DNA of 64,000 nucleotides from Batkoa obscura (lineage: Eukaryota; Entomophthoromycota; Entomophthoromycetes; Entomophthorales; Batkoaceae): positions 258,001-322,000 of the forward strand of contig JASVEC010000021.1 of the NCBI GenBank assembly GCA_030770535.1, given 5' to 3'. Positions 22,921-34,280 of this stretch are shown here, piece after piece; the stretch's first letter is position 1, and the number at the start of each line of letters is the position of its first letter. Under the pieces are notes generated by a model. The model was given only the letters and a program-made list of their open reading frames with translations. It did not search any database and was not told the origin of the DNA. A program made the translations under genes and the position numbers.

Positions 22921-23539
22921 GACTATATTATTATCCTTAAAGAAACACTGAGGTATAAATCAAATTGTATCTTTATTATGACTTTTTAATTATTTTTAGT
23001 ATGAAATTTTGATAAAGTTCTAGGCTATAATATTAGAGTGCTGGCAAAAAGTTATTTTCAATGAGAGATTGACTTTTGTAAATTAAAAAACTATAAATTT
23101 TCATATTGTATTGAAGTCGTGTTTTTCAATTGAACATGTTAACTAAAATTGATGCTAAGATTAGATTGGGGTCAAAGTCCAGGGGTTTCATTAAATTGTA
23201 GTATTACGGTTAGTGTCTTTGAAAATTCACACAAAATCAATTTTTTGAAGGATTTTAGAATACCCATCCAATTTATTTTTTATCAAATGTAATTTATCAT
23301 CCAAAAATAAAAAACAATGCTATACTTTACTGTTGTATTTATACACTTCAACAGCAAAAAAGTCAACTTGTTATGAACCTAGGAATGTTTTCTACTTATT
23401 GCCTTTTGCTATTTTTTAAGACTTTGAAATTAACTAATATAACTATTTAAATTTGAATGTGTGTCAACAAATAACGAATTTTAGTCAGCTATTTGTTCTA
23501 TCATGGTGATTTGAGACTTATTGATTTAATTTTTTAAAA
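22921..23539. other. Intergenic DNA downstream of the decayed frame
   Basis: AT-rich, no supported gene or repeat recognised. Confidence 0.5.
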
Positions 23540-23640
23540 TGAACAGTTAGTCAGTAGTACACTATTTAAGCTTGAATAGTGTACTGATTAATTAAATTTT
23601 TTAAAAATAACAAAGGACAATTGGCAAAAAATATCACCCC
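23540..23640 (+). repeat. Dispersed repeat B, copy 1, with internal hairpin
   Basis: Shares the string AAAATGAACAGTTAG and the ordered downstream segments (a variable middle, TTTTTAAAA.., ACAATTGG, ending near ATATCACCCC) with 49178-49296. Inside it AGTACACTATT (23556-23566) is perfectly complementary to AATAGTGTACT (23575-23585), giving an 11-bp stem with an 8-nt loop. Confidence 0.6.
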
Positions 23641-23779
23641 ACCTGCTTAATATACTAAGCTTCAACTTTTTAAAAAAAATCCCTTGAAAGTTTAAAAGAT
23701 TAAGTATTTTTATTAGTAACAGATAAAAAGACATTATTTTAATTTTCAACTTTAATACAAATAATTTATTAGCAAAAAA

Positions 23780-25376
23780 TTATACAACAACAGCAGGATC
23801 ACTAGGAATAGTACCATAATTGGTTAAAGGATCAAAATCATTATTTAGTGCTGGGATTTCAGCATCAGGGATACGAGAATGACATAGCCTAATCTCTTCT
23901 CTCCAATCTGTAGTTAAAACATAATATGCTTCACCAATAGCACAGTAAATCCAAGATACAACTACGCCTACCCATAAACCTAACAAACCAAGCTCAAACT
24001 TAATAGCCAGGTACCATCCAAGTGGGATAGAAACAAGATAACATCCACTTAATTTGAAAAAAGCACCAATACTTTGTTTTCCTTGACCTCTCAATATTGC
24101 TCCAGATAAAGTAGCAATAGAATAAAAAGTCTAAATAATTAATTGATTAAAGATTCCCAAATTATATATACAATTATATTACCAATCCAAATGACACAAC
24201 AGCTAGTATTTTATCAGCAATTAAATACACTTGCTCATCTCTTGAAAAGAACTGAATGAAATTGGCACGGAAATAAAATAATATAAAATTGAAGAAAAGT
24301 CCAAGTACTACAGCCAATAGTAATACTACCCTGGCATTTAGTCTAGCTTTGAATAATAAACTAGATCCTAAAAGGTTGCCTACACGAACAGAGGATCCTA
24401 AAGCTAAAGCCACCAAAAACAAAGCACATATTTGAAATGATACCCCAATAATAGCTTGAGCAGATAATGGTGCAGGTCCAAAATAAGAAACTAAAAATGA
24501 GATAAATTCAATGGGCCAAACAGCACCGGCAATCATGATTATTCCTGGCAAGGCAATCTTCATGAATGGAAACCAATCTTTAAAAGCTTCCTTACTGAAA
24601 CCATCAAAGTAGTAGTCAGCGCCTGTTATCTTTACTGAAAAGAGTAATAGCACCAGTCGAATTGAACCAATAATCATCATAGTAAGTGGGATTCCAATTA
24701 AACCAAGGTTTAAGCCACTAGTATCAGTAGCAAATGAAACTAAACAAATATGAATAGGCATGACAATGATAGATATTATTAATGAAGGTTTAGTTATGCC
24801 TGTATATTAAAAAATTAGTTCATAATCATAATAAATTAAAGTGAACTGACCTTGAATCACCATAAAACGCTTAATCACCTCAATCAAAGCTAGAAGTGGA
24901 ATACAGGGGAAAAAATAAAACATGTACTTTCCAGCTAACTTTGAAATCTCTTTTTCTTGTCCTAAAAACAACAAGATGGATTCAAAATTACAACAAAAAA
25001 TAAAGATGGGTATAAATAAAGCAAGGATAATAAGGATAGCTCTTTGAGCTAAGATCCCAACCCACTTTGGATGTCTTGAAGCAGTAATTGCTTGAGACTG
25101 TAATGTTTCTAAGCCGGTTAAAATCCCTGCCAATGGGGACATAGCGAAGATAAGAAATATAGTCATACTTAAAGTAGATGCTGCCAACTCATAAGTTCCC
25201 AATAAACCCGCTATTCTCATATTATATATCATTGGAGAAGTAGCAAAAATTTCGTCCAAAACAATAGGCCATGACAAATTCAAAATAAAACTTAGTTCTT
25301 TACAGGCATCTTTAAGATTTAACTCAGAAGAACTATCCACTTCTTTTTGTTTTGTATCCCGGTTTGCTGTTAGCAT
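23780..25376 (-). CDS. MATE-family multidrug/toxin extrusion transporter, copy 1
   Basis: Three exons: 25376-24851, 24799-24183 and 24130-23780, with introns of 51 and 52 nt, giving 497 residues. An N-terminal cytoplasmic tail precedes about twelve membrane spans. Visible blocks are LSWPIVLDEIFATSP, MSPLAGILTGLETLQSQA, CCNFESILLFLGQEKEISKL, ALPGIIMIAGAVWPIEFISF and ALALGSSVRVGNLLG. The LETLQSQA and SVRVGNLLG motifs are those of the eukaryotic MATE branch (the yeast ERC1 and plant DTX type). Known role: cation-coupled efflux of organic compounds at the plasma membrane or vacuole. A second copy at 39410-41006 has exactly the same length and an identical second intron, in inverted orientation. 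Confidence 0.93.
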
Positions 25377-26148
25377 TATTTATAAAATAGCAAAAGTGAA
25401 GTTTTTTTTTCTTATATAATGATTTTTATCTTCCGATTTCACTGGCTAAACTATTGGAAAGGGGATAAAGTATTGCTTTAATTTCTTAATTTAGAAATTA
25501 TGCTTACTAAAATTTATGGACTCCATTAGTTGAATTCTGAACTCACTATTATTCCAAACATTTGACTGAAATGATATGCTATAGATTAGTAATGTAGTTT
25601 AATCGAGGTTTTGTTTTATTGGCTTAGAATCTGATGACCACATTCTTGAGGAAAGTAAATGGACCTTTAAATTATCCGAATTCATTTAATAATCTAAAAA
25701 CGTAATATCGTGAAGGTCTAAAAGCCGAGCCGGTATTAAATATCATGCCCCAGTTAATGCAAGTTGAAAAAAATCAGAGTTTATGTAAAAGACTCAGAAA
25801 ATCAAGAAAAGCATGGCAACTTTAGAATATGTTTAAATTCCCCTTTTACAATAAATCAAAGTTGGGAAGCAACTGAACCTTGAAATCAAATTAGTACATA
25901 TTAAAATGAGATTATTATCATTTTTTTAAATACAAGTGATTTATAATATTTAATAAGAATGATGATATATGATACTTCTTTATATTTTAAACCTTTTGTA
26001 TTATATAGTAAATTAAATTAGCCTTATTAGATTTGTTTTGTGTTTAATTATTCTTTTTAGACTCTATTTTGAATGTCAGAAAATCAAAAAATAAAATCAA
26101 TATAGCATTATAAAAATTAATAAATTTACAATATTACATAATACAATC
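25377..26148. other. Intergenic region upstream of MATE copy 1
   Basis: No supported gene. It includes the MATE promoter at its left end. The first 30 bp upstream of the ATG do not match the region upstream of MATE copy 2, so the duplication ends close to the start codon on this side. Confidence 0.6.
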
Positions 26149-26254
26149 ATATGGGGATGTATTTTTGTATTTAAGAATTTTACTAGCAATTTTTCCGCTT
26201 AAATAGCGCTTAAAAATGGAAAAAATAATGAAGTCAAAAAAAACACTCCCATAT
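26149..26254 (+). mobile_element. MITE family A, copy 4 (first of a head-to-tail pair)
   Basis: 106 bp, ATATGGGGATG to CACTCCCATAT. Its terminal ATAT is also the first ATAT of copy 5, so the two elements share a single TA junction. Confidence 0.88.
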
Positions 26255-26352
26255 GGAGATGTATTTTTTTGAGAATTCTACTAAAAGCCTTTCTGCTCAA
26301 ATAGCGCTTAAAAAAGAGAAAAGTGATGAAACCAAAAAAAACATCCTCATAT
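26251..26352 (+). mobile_element. MITE family A, copy 5 (second of a head-to-tail pair)
   Basis: 102 bp, ATATGGAGATG to CATCCTCATAT, same orientation as copy 4 and directly abutting it. Confidence 0.88.
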
Positions 26353-26811
26353 GTTAGCATTTTGTAACTTAATTCAAATATATATACCATAATACAATAA
26401 CTATAATATTTTCGAATGATAAAGTTAACTAGTAAAATATAATATTGGTTTTATAGTCACCATTTAGTTAAAAACTATTTAATTATAAATCTATTATTCT
26501 AATAACTACAATACAACAATTACTATCAATGTAATGAAATCTAAATAATATAGTTAGGTAATTTAATTAGTTATTGTCATTTGATTGATATCCTTAATTG
26601 AAATTTTACATAAAAATAATATTTAAATAGATATTCTTTTTTCCTGAATTTAAAGTTTATCTTACATAAATTTCTAAATGAAATTAAATTATGTTTGAAC
26701 CAAGTTTTTAAACTCATCAGTGTAAGCAATTCCCAATTGAATGATACTAAATAAAATGCATTAATTTATCAGCTATATAAGCAAAGCATAAATCACTTTC
26801 TACTTTTTTAC
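26353..26811. other. Intergenic DNA between MITE copies 5 and 6
   Basis: AT-rich, no gene or other repeat recognised. Confidence 0.5.
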
Positions 26812-26915
26812 ATATGGAGATGTATTTTTGTATAAGAATTTTACCAACAATTTTTCCACTCAAATAGCGCTTAAAAGGTAGAAAAAATGCTGAAGCTAAA
26901 AAAACATCCCCATAT
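26812..26915 (+). mobile_element. MITE family A, copy 6
   Basis: 104 bp with ends ATATGGAGATG and CATCCCCATAT. It lies about 490 bp upstream of the ArAE-type exporter gene, in its likely promoter-distal region. Confidence 0.88.
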
Positions 26916-27402
26916 AATAAATACCATCAATAAACGTCACCATCAACCTTCTGATAAACCAAATTAAGTTATCTTTCATGAGTTCAAAACAACATAGATT
27001 AATTAGAGAAACCATTAAATATGTTATCCAACTTCAACTTTCTCTTATCTCAAAAGCGTAAAATTACAAACACAAATATCAATCATGTCAATTACTCCAA
27101 CCCAATTATACGAGTTTAAGCCTAAACTTATCAAAATCTGCATCTTTCTGTTATAAAGTTTAAAAAATCCTTTATTTTCTCTACTTGGAACATTCTATTA
27201 TTGATAAGAATTTTGATAAGACTCGATCAATTCCAATTATAGTTTTAATTTTAGGGTCATGTGATTGGAATTGAAAAACTGTAAAGATGAAAAAGGTGTG
27301 GGAAACTGGAGAAATTACAACATCACTTGAATTTACAAAAGAATAAAAAATGATAAGAACTATATTAAATTTTTTAATTTTTTATCTATTTGTATAACAT
27401 AA
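26916..27402. promoter_or_regulatory. Upstream region of the ArAE-type exporter
   Basis: AT-rich with no coding frame. It presumably holds the promoter of the gene starting at 27403. No defined motif called. Confidence 0.4.
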
Positions 27403-30400
27403 ATGGCTGATCATGAAGGAGATAAGGGCGATGAGCAAGGGGATAAAGATACTATTTTAGAAGCAGATGGTAAACATTAAATTTTCATCTCCAAACATCA
27501 CTTATATTTCCAAGGCACCAATTCCGTTGACTTGATTGAAGAACCGGAGGTAGAAAGAAAACCAAAGGACGTCCGTTCAATTCATTTTAGCGAAGAGCCT
27601 GAACAAATAATACAATCAAGCGATCTCTTTCCGTTAAATTTTTCGAGTTCCTTACCGAATAATTATAGTTCATTAAAATCAAGAGCGAAATCCAAAGATT
27701 GGAATCTTGAGCCTGAATCAAATTATACAGTTGCAGCAGACGCCAATGATGCATATATAAAGTTTCAGGATAGATATCCCGATAATTATAATCTTAATAA
27801 TTCAATCCGATATTCTGCTTTATTTGGTAGAGAAGAAGATTATTTTGCTAAAAAATCAAAAACTATTTTATCAGAGTCTTTTATACAGCCTGGCGGAGGA
27901 ATGATGAGCCCAGAATCAGATATGAGTTCTTATGGCACTTTTAAGTCCAAAATATCCGAATATGATGTTATTTTGGCGGATGGTACAAAACAAAAGAGAA
28001 CAGTTTCGCTTTCGAGCAATTTCGAAGAGTTAAAGTAAGTCAATTTGTTATAAAGTGATAAAAAATTTATTAAAGTTTAATCATTTTTTAACAGTGATAT
28101 CAACCCTTTGTTATCTAACAGCAAAACCAAAATAAATAAGCATAAAAGTAGCTTAAATCAAATACCTGAAGTATCCGAAACATTACCAATTTTAAATAAC
28201 AATAATATCAGTGAACCTGGTACCACTACTGCTATGGATTATTTTTACAGTTTTTTACCCGATTTTACCTTGACTCAAAAAAAAGTGATCAAATCAAGCT
28301 TAGCTTATTTCATAGGTTCATTACTCACCTTTATACCTTACTTCAGAGGGTTAATAGGAACCTCCTCACATATGGCAGCTATCTCCTGTTTTTTCTTAAA
28401 CCCAGGACAATCCATTGGACAATTTATAGAAAGTATGGCCTATGGTGTGATGTTTGTGTTATTTGGTTTAGTTGTAAGCTACCTTTCCCTTTGTAATATG
28501 GCATTTTGGAATAGTTATAAACTATATATGGTGGCTGATATAACCACTTGGTTATTGTTTATTGGTGGGGCTTCTTTTATCTTGGCTTATATTAAGGCAA
28601 AATATCCTAAACCTACCGTTGGGAAATGTAAGTTCTGAATATGTTATTTTTAAAAGATAGAGATTAATGAGAATTTATTTTAGGTATCCCTAATGCTTTT
28701 ATATTTATTTATATCGTTTTAGTTAATTATACACCATTTGTTGGAGATACTGTAAATCCATTTAAAATTTATGATTTAGCAAAAACACTTTCTTCAGGTA
28801 TTTTACTCAATTTTATCATCTGTACTCAACTTTGGCCAAGATGGGAAGCGGACAAATTGAGGTAAAATTAAATATTGAAATTTGTTTTTATATTAAGCGT
28901 GATGTTTATTAGGGCTGACATGGTGACCTCATTAGAATCTTTTAAAACTGGTTTATCGACAATAGTTAAAACCTTTTTGTTAGAAGAAATCAAAGATTTT
29001 AGCCCTAATCAAATTGAAGATTTAATGACTAAAAATCGAGGTTATTTTTTAACATTAAAACAAAGGTATAATGCCTCTTATTGGGAATTTCATTTAGAAC
29101 AAGAAAAATATTTTACAATGGGGAAAGTAGTTGATAGGTTAAATCGATTAGGTCAAAAATTAGGTGGATTAAGTTCAGGTATTGATGCTCAAAAAGAAAT
29201 ATTAGAAATGTGTGGAATTGATGTTAATTTGGATTATATTAAAAATTTAAAGGATAAATCTAAATTACGTAGATTCAGTAAACATAGTTCAATATTTAAT
29301 GAAAATAAAAATAAAAAGGATACAACTACTACAACAGCTAATAAGAGCAGTAATACTAAAGATAAGAATAATGAAGGCGATGATGATTTAATATTAGAGC
29401 CTAATTTAGATACTTTTTGTAATTTTTTAAAATTTATTGGACCGCCTACAAAAGCATTAACATTTACATGTAAACAGGCAATTAGTCATTTAATTAACGT
29501 TATTAAAACATTAGATAAAAAGAAAGATTTACCTGCTATTTATTATTGGAATTCAATGGACGATATAGATAATAATGAAACAATCTCAATTGAACAATTA
29601 AAATTAAATATAAGAAATGCACTAGAATTATTTGATGAAGCTCAATCCCATGCAATTTGTTCTTTATATAAAAGGACTTCTTATGATGGTAGACCAACAG
29701 AAGAAATATTTTTAGTTTATTTTTTTGTATTTGCATTAGAAGAATTTGCTAATGAATTAATATTAACAATTGATTCTTTTGAACAAATGGTTAATTTCCC
29801 TAATTTAAATAGAGCTGGTTGGTTTATGAATTTAAAATCTCAATTAATGGCTATTGTCACTATTGTTTATGATAATACAAAACATACATTTGATAAATTA
29901 ACGAATACAATAAAAAAACAAGATAAAGAAATAACAACCGATCAAGACAGTGATCCTATTGAAAGGCCATTACATTATCCATCTCCAAAAACGAAGTACC
30001 AAACATTTCGTGCTAATCTTTGGTATTTTTTAATGAGTTTAAGAGACTATCGTATTATATTTGCATTAAAATCTTCAATTGCTGCTTTATTAGTATCTTC
30101 TCCAATATATGTTTTAGGTTATAAAGAATTGTGTAAAAATTGGCGGATAGGATGGACATTAATTACTTTAAACTTAGTTATGTCACCTACTATAGGTGCT
30201 TCTAATATCTATGGGATTTATCGATTATCAGGAACTGTATTAGGATCTGTAATAGCATATATTGTATATGCTATATTTACACATGATGTCATTTCGTTAA
30301 CAATTATATCATCCGTAGTAGCTATTCCATGTTTATATATTTTTGTAGCTACATCGATCCCTAAATTTGGTCAATTTACACTATTAAGTTATAATTTAAT

Positions 30401-31265
30401 TGTATTAACTACTTATGCAAATCGACACGATGTTGAGTTTTCATTTGAAGAATATGCTTTTATTAGAGCAGCTTCAGTAACAGCAGGTGTATTTATTGGT
30501 TTAATCTTTTGTTTTTTTATATTTCCATATGAAGCACGTAAAGAATTAAGATTGGGATTGAGTGCCTTTTTCTTAAATTTATCTAAATTATATATGAAAT
30601 TGGTAGAAATGTATTCAAAACCACGCTCAAGGAAAGAAAGCAACAATAACAATAACAAGTTATTACAAAACCCCAATTTGGCTAATGAAGATAGCGAATA
30701 TTTAAATGATCTTTCTGATTTCTTAGACTTAGAACTAAAATTACAACGCGATTTATTAGAATTAATAGCCTTACTTCCCAACACTGCTCATGAACCTAGA
30801 CTAAAAGGACCCTTCCCAACCTCCACATATAAAAAAATGTTAACTTCTAGTCAAATTTTATTAGATAAATTTGTAGCTATGAGAATAGTAATAACTCATA
30901 AAGAATGGCAAAGCAAAGTGAGAGAAGATTTTGTACTACCCTTAAATAAATATCGAAAAGATTTAGTAGGTTGTATGATATTACAATTCCATATCTTAGC
31001 ATCCACATTAGTATTAAAAACCCCATTACCTCCTTATCTTCCTCCAGCTCATCAAGCAAGAAAAAGATTGGTCTTAGCATTAAGAGAATTAGCTGTTGTA
31101 AGAAATAGAGTGCTGTTTAAAGAAGACAGTCATCACATTGTTTACTATGCCTTTGTTGTAGTATTAGATGATCTAATTGATGAATTGGATGAAATTGCTG
31201 AGAATATCAAATCCTTATTTGGAGTTATGACTTGCTATCCTTTAGTAGAGTTGGATATAGTTTAA
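27403..31265 (+). CDS. BRE4/ArAE-type (FUSC superfamily) membrane protein, putative exporter
   Basis: Starts MADHEGDKGDEQGDKDTILE at 27403 and runs through four or five introns to the stop at 31263-31265, giving roughly 1,200 residues. A disordered acidic N-terminal region is followed by a first membrane block (QKKVIKSSLAYFIGSLLTFI, TSSHMAAISCFFLNPGQ, then FIFIYIVLVNYTPF and LLNFIICTQLWPRWEADKLR). A long cytoplasmic helical domain comes next, and then a second membrane block (IIFALKSSIAALLVSSPIYV, WTLITLNLVMSPTIGASNIY, GTVLGSVIAYIVY, AGVFIGLIFCFFIFPYEARK) and a C-terminal helical domain. Two six-span FUSC-like halves around a cytoplasmic domain is the architecture of fungal BRE4-like proteins, related to bacterial aromatic-acid exporters. 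The substrate is unknown; the exporter role comes from family knowledge only. Confidence 0.88.
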
Positions 31266-31487
31266 TGAAGTTTAGGTGTATTATAATATTATAGGGAGTT
31301 TTATTGTTATTTTGAATAATAAAATATTTTACAAAAAAATTAAGCTTTAATTTAATCGCTTTATTTAGATTTAATTTTTTATTCTTAAAAACCATTTTTA
31401 AGAATAGATAAAAACTTGAATTTTATTTCCAATTTTTTTTTCGAAAATATTAAAACCTCCCCTTTTTACAATTTTAAAGTTTTAAAA

Positions 31488-34121
31488 ATGGGAAAAAGAA
31501 ATCGTCAAAATAAAAAGAATGAAAAAAACTCTGTTCCAGCCGAAGTAATTGATGATGAGCGATTTAGCAAAGTCCATCATGATCCACGATTTAATCAACC
31601 CAAATTAAATAACAACAAAATTAAAGTGGATACTCGATTTAAATCCATGTTAAAAAAAGGGATGGAATTTCAATCGGATGGTAAATTTAAGTTTATAATT
31701 AATGGGAAATAAAAACAGAGAAAAATCGAATAGGAATAATCAAAGAAACAAATAAACTAATATCTGTCTTTTTAAATAGCCAAAGTCGATAAATATGGTC
31801 GAAAAGTAAAAGTTGATGCTAAAGAAGAATTAAGTAAATTCTATCAATTGAGTGAATCCGAAGACGAAGATGAATCTAATTCTGAAGACGAAGATTTGGA
31901 TGAAGAAGAGAAGAAGAAATTAATTTTTGCACGTTCGAGAGGAGAGGTATTGTTAGGTAGTGATAGTGAAGAAGATGAAGATGAAGGAGAATCTACAGAA
32001 GAAGAATATGATGAAGAAATGGAAGTCGAGGAACAAGTGGAGCAAGTGATATTTTTATAAAAATCATATGAAAATTTGTATTTAGTTAATAATAATTATT
32101 AGGTACCTAGAGGTGATGAAACTTGTAGATTTGCTTGTATGAATATGGATTGGGATAATATTAGAGTAAGACATTGAGCTAATCTTATTTTTTATTTAAT
32201 TTAGTTCTTTTTATTTATTAGTGTAAAGATTTGTTTAAAGTATTTAATAGTTTTAAACCGGAGGGGGGTATGATTAAATCAATTGCTATTTATCCAAGTG
32301 AATTTGGTAAAGAAAGAATTGAACATGTAAGTTTATAGTTTATCATTAAATATAAATATAAATATAAATATAAGTACTGAATAAGTATATTTTATTATTG
32401 TTGTTCTTATTCTTATCCTTGTTCTTATAAAATAGGAAAATAAATATGGACCACCAAAAGATATTTTTGATATTAAAGAAGATGAAGAAGATAGTAATGA
32501 AGAAGATGATGAAGAAGAAGATAAAGATAATATAATCCAAGAAGATGATGGGGATGAATTTAATCAAGAAAATTTGAGAAAATATCAATTAGAAAGATTA
32601 AAGTAAGTTCAAAACGATAATAAAAATTATTATTATATGTTACATATAATAGCTACATATATTTATATTCATCAATACTAATGATTATTAATGTATTTAT
32701 TTTAACTAGATATTACTATGCTGTAGTTGAATGTGATTCTATAAAAACAGCTAAAAAAATTTACGATTCTTGCGATGGGGATGAATATGAATCAACTGCT
32801 AATTTTTTTGATTTAAGATTTATACCGGATGAAATGACTTTTGATGATAAACCAAGGTAAATTTAAATAAATACATACACAATTAATTAAGATATTAATA
32901 TTTTTTACTTTTTTATTAGAGAAATCACTTATGAGGAAGATATCAATTACAAATCTACCCCATTTGTAACTAAAGTAAATCTTTTAAAAACTTATTTTCA
33001 TAACTCATAAATTGTATTAAATTTCTTACTCTTTAGGCCTTAACCAATAGCAAAGTAAGTTTAACTTGGGACCAAGATGAACCTGAACGTATTCAAATGT
33101 TACAGAAAAGTTTTACAGAACAAGAAATTGATAATTTAAATTTTGATGCCTTTTTAGCTTCTTCTGATGATGAACCAGAGGAAGAAAAGAGTAAATTAAG
33201 ACAAAAATATTTGGATTTAATCAAAAATGGAAATAGTGAAGATGAGGAAAAGAATACTGATGAGGATAGTGATAACGATGGAGAAATGGAAATTACTTTT
33301 AATCCTGGATTGAAAGAAGAGAAAGATGAAAAGTCAGAATCTGAGGTTGAAGAAATGGAAGAAGACCAAGTTCAACAAGTAGTTTTAACAAAATGTAATG
33401 TTGAATTTATATTGATTTTATTTTATTTTATTTAGGAAACTACGGTTGAAAAATATTTACGTAAAGAAAGGGAAAGGATTGCAAAAAAGAAAGCAGCTAA
33501 ATTAGAAAAGAAACAAATCAAAATAGGTAAAATAGAATAATAGAATATATTAAATAAATAATTAGCTAATGTCAACATAAATAGATGAATCTGAATCTCA
33601 ACCCAAATCTAAGAAAGAGCTTAGAGAAGAAGAAGAAGCTAGAAAGGCAGAACTAGAATTGGTATTAATGGACGAAGGAGAAGACAATATTCAACAACAT
33701 TTTGATATTAAACAAATTATTAAAGCAGAAAAACAAAAATCTGGAAATAAAAAAAGGAAATCAAAGGTCGATACAGAACTTATTCAAGATAATTTTAAAA
33801 TGGATGTCACGGATGATCGATTTAAACAAGTTCATGAATCTCACCATTTTGCAATCGATCCTACTCATCCTCAATTTAAACCAACCAAGGCAATGAAAGA
33901 TATTTTAAGTGAAAGACAACGTAGGTTAGCTAATAAGGAAGATAATATTATAGAGGATAAGATCCAAGATCAACCAATTAAAAATGAAGCTAAAGAAATC
34001 AATAATTTAATTAGCGCAGTAAGTTTTATTTATTTTATTCATTGAAATTATATTATTTATCCAATTTTAGGTTAAACGTAAAGCTCAACAATTTAAACAA
34101 ACAAGTAAACGTAACAAATAA
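31488..34121 (+). CDS. ESF1: Pre-rRNA-processing protein ESF1
   Basis: I take the ATG at 31488 ([15 protein letters not shown]) rather than an upstream in-frame ATG at 31416, because ESF1 proteins start close to the [13 protein letters not shown] block. Then come [13 protein letters not shown], very acidic stretches (31850-32040 and 32470-32560), the RNA-binding-like core [67 protein letters not shown] and [13 protein letters not shown]. Further on lie [23 protein letters not shown] sequence and the C-terminal NUC153 block [20 protein letters not shown] with QFKPTKAM. At least eight introns. Role: nucleolar 18S rRNA processing and early 40S assembly. The order of blocks matches the family completely. 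Confidence 0.95.
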
Positions 34122-34280
34122 TTAACTATATTATAATTACATATTATAAATATATGACTTTTTTATGTTTAATAATAAAATATAGAATTTCAAATGTTTA
34201 AAAGTACATTATATTTATATCTCTTATTTTAACTTTATAATTTATAAATTTTATTAACCATTATTATTTTAATATAATAT

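Noticed and set aside
26199-26390. 63-codon frame on the minus strand
   Set aside because: Lies within MITE copies 4 and 5; repeat translation.
30413-30784. 123-codon minus-strand frame inside the ArAE-type gene
   Set aside because: Antisense shadow of a well-supported exon.
31416-31487. Upstream in-frame ATG as the start of ESF1
   Set aside because: The added residues are Phe/Asn-rich and AT-driven, and the family begins near MGK and the DERF block, so 31488 is preferred.
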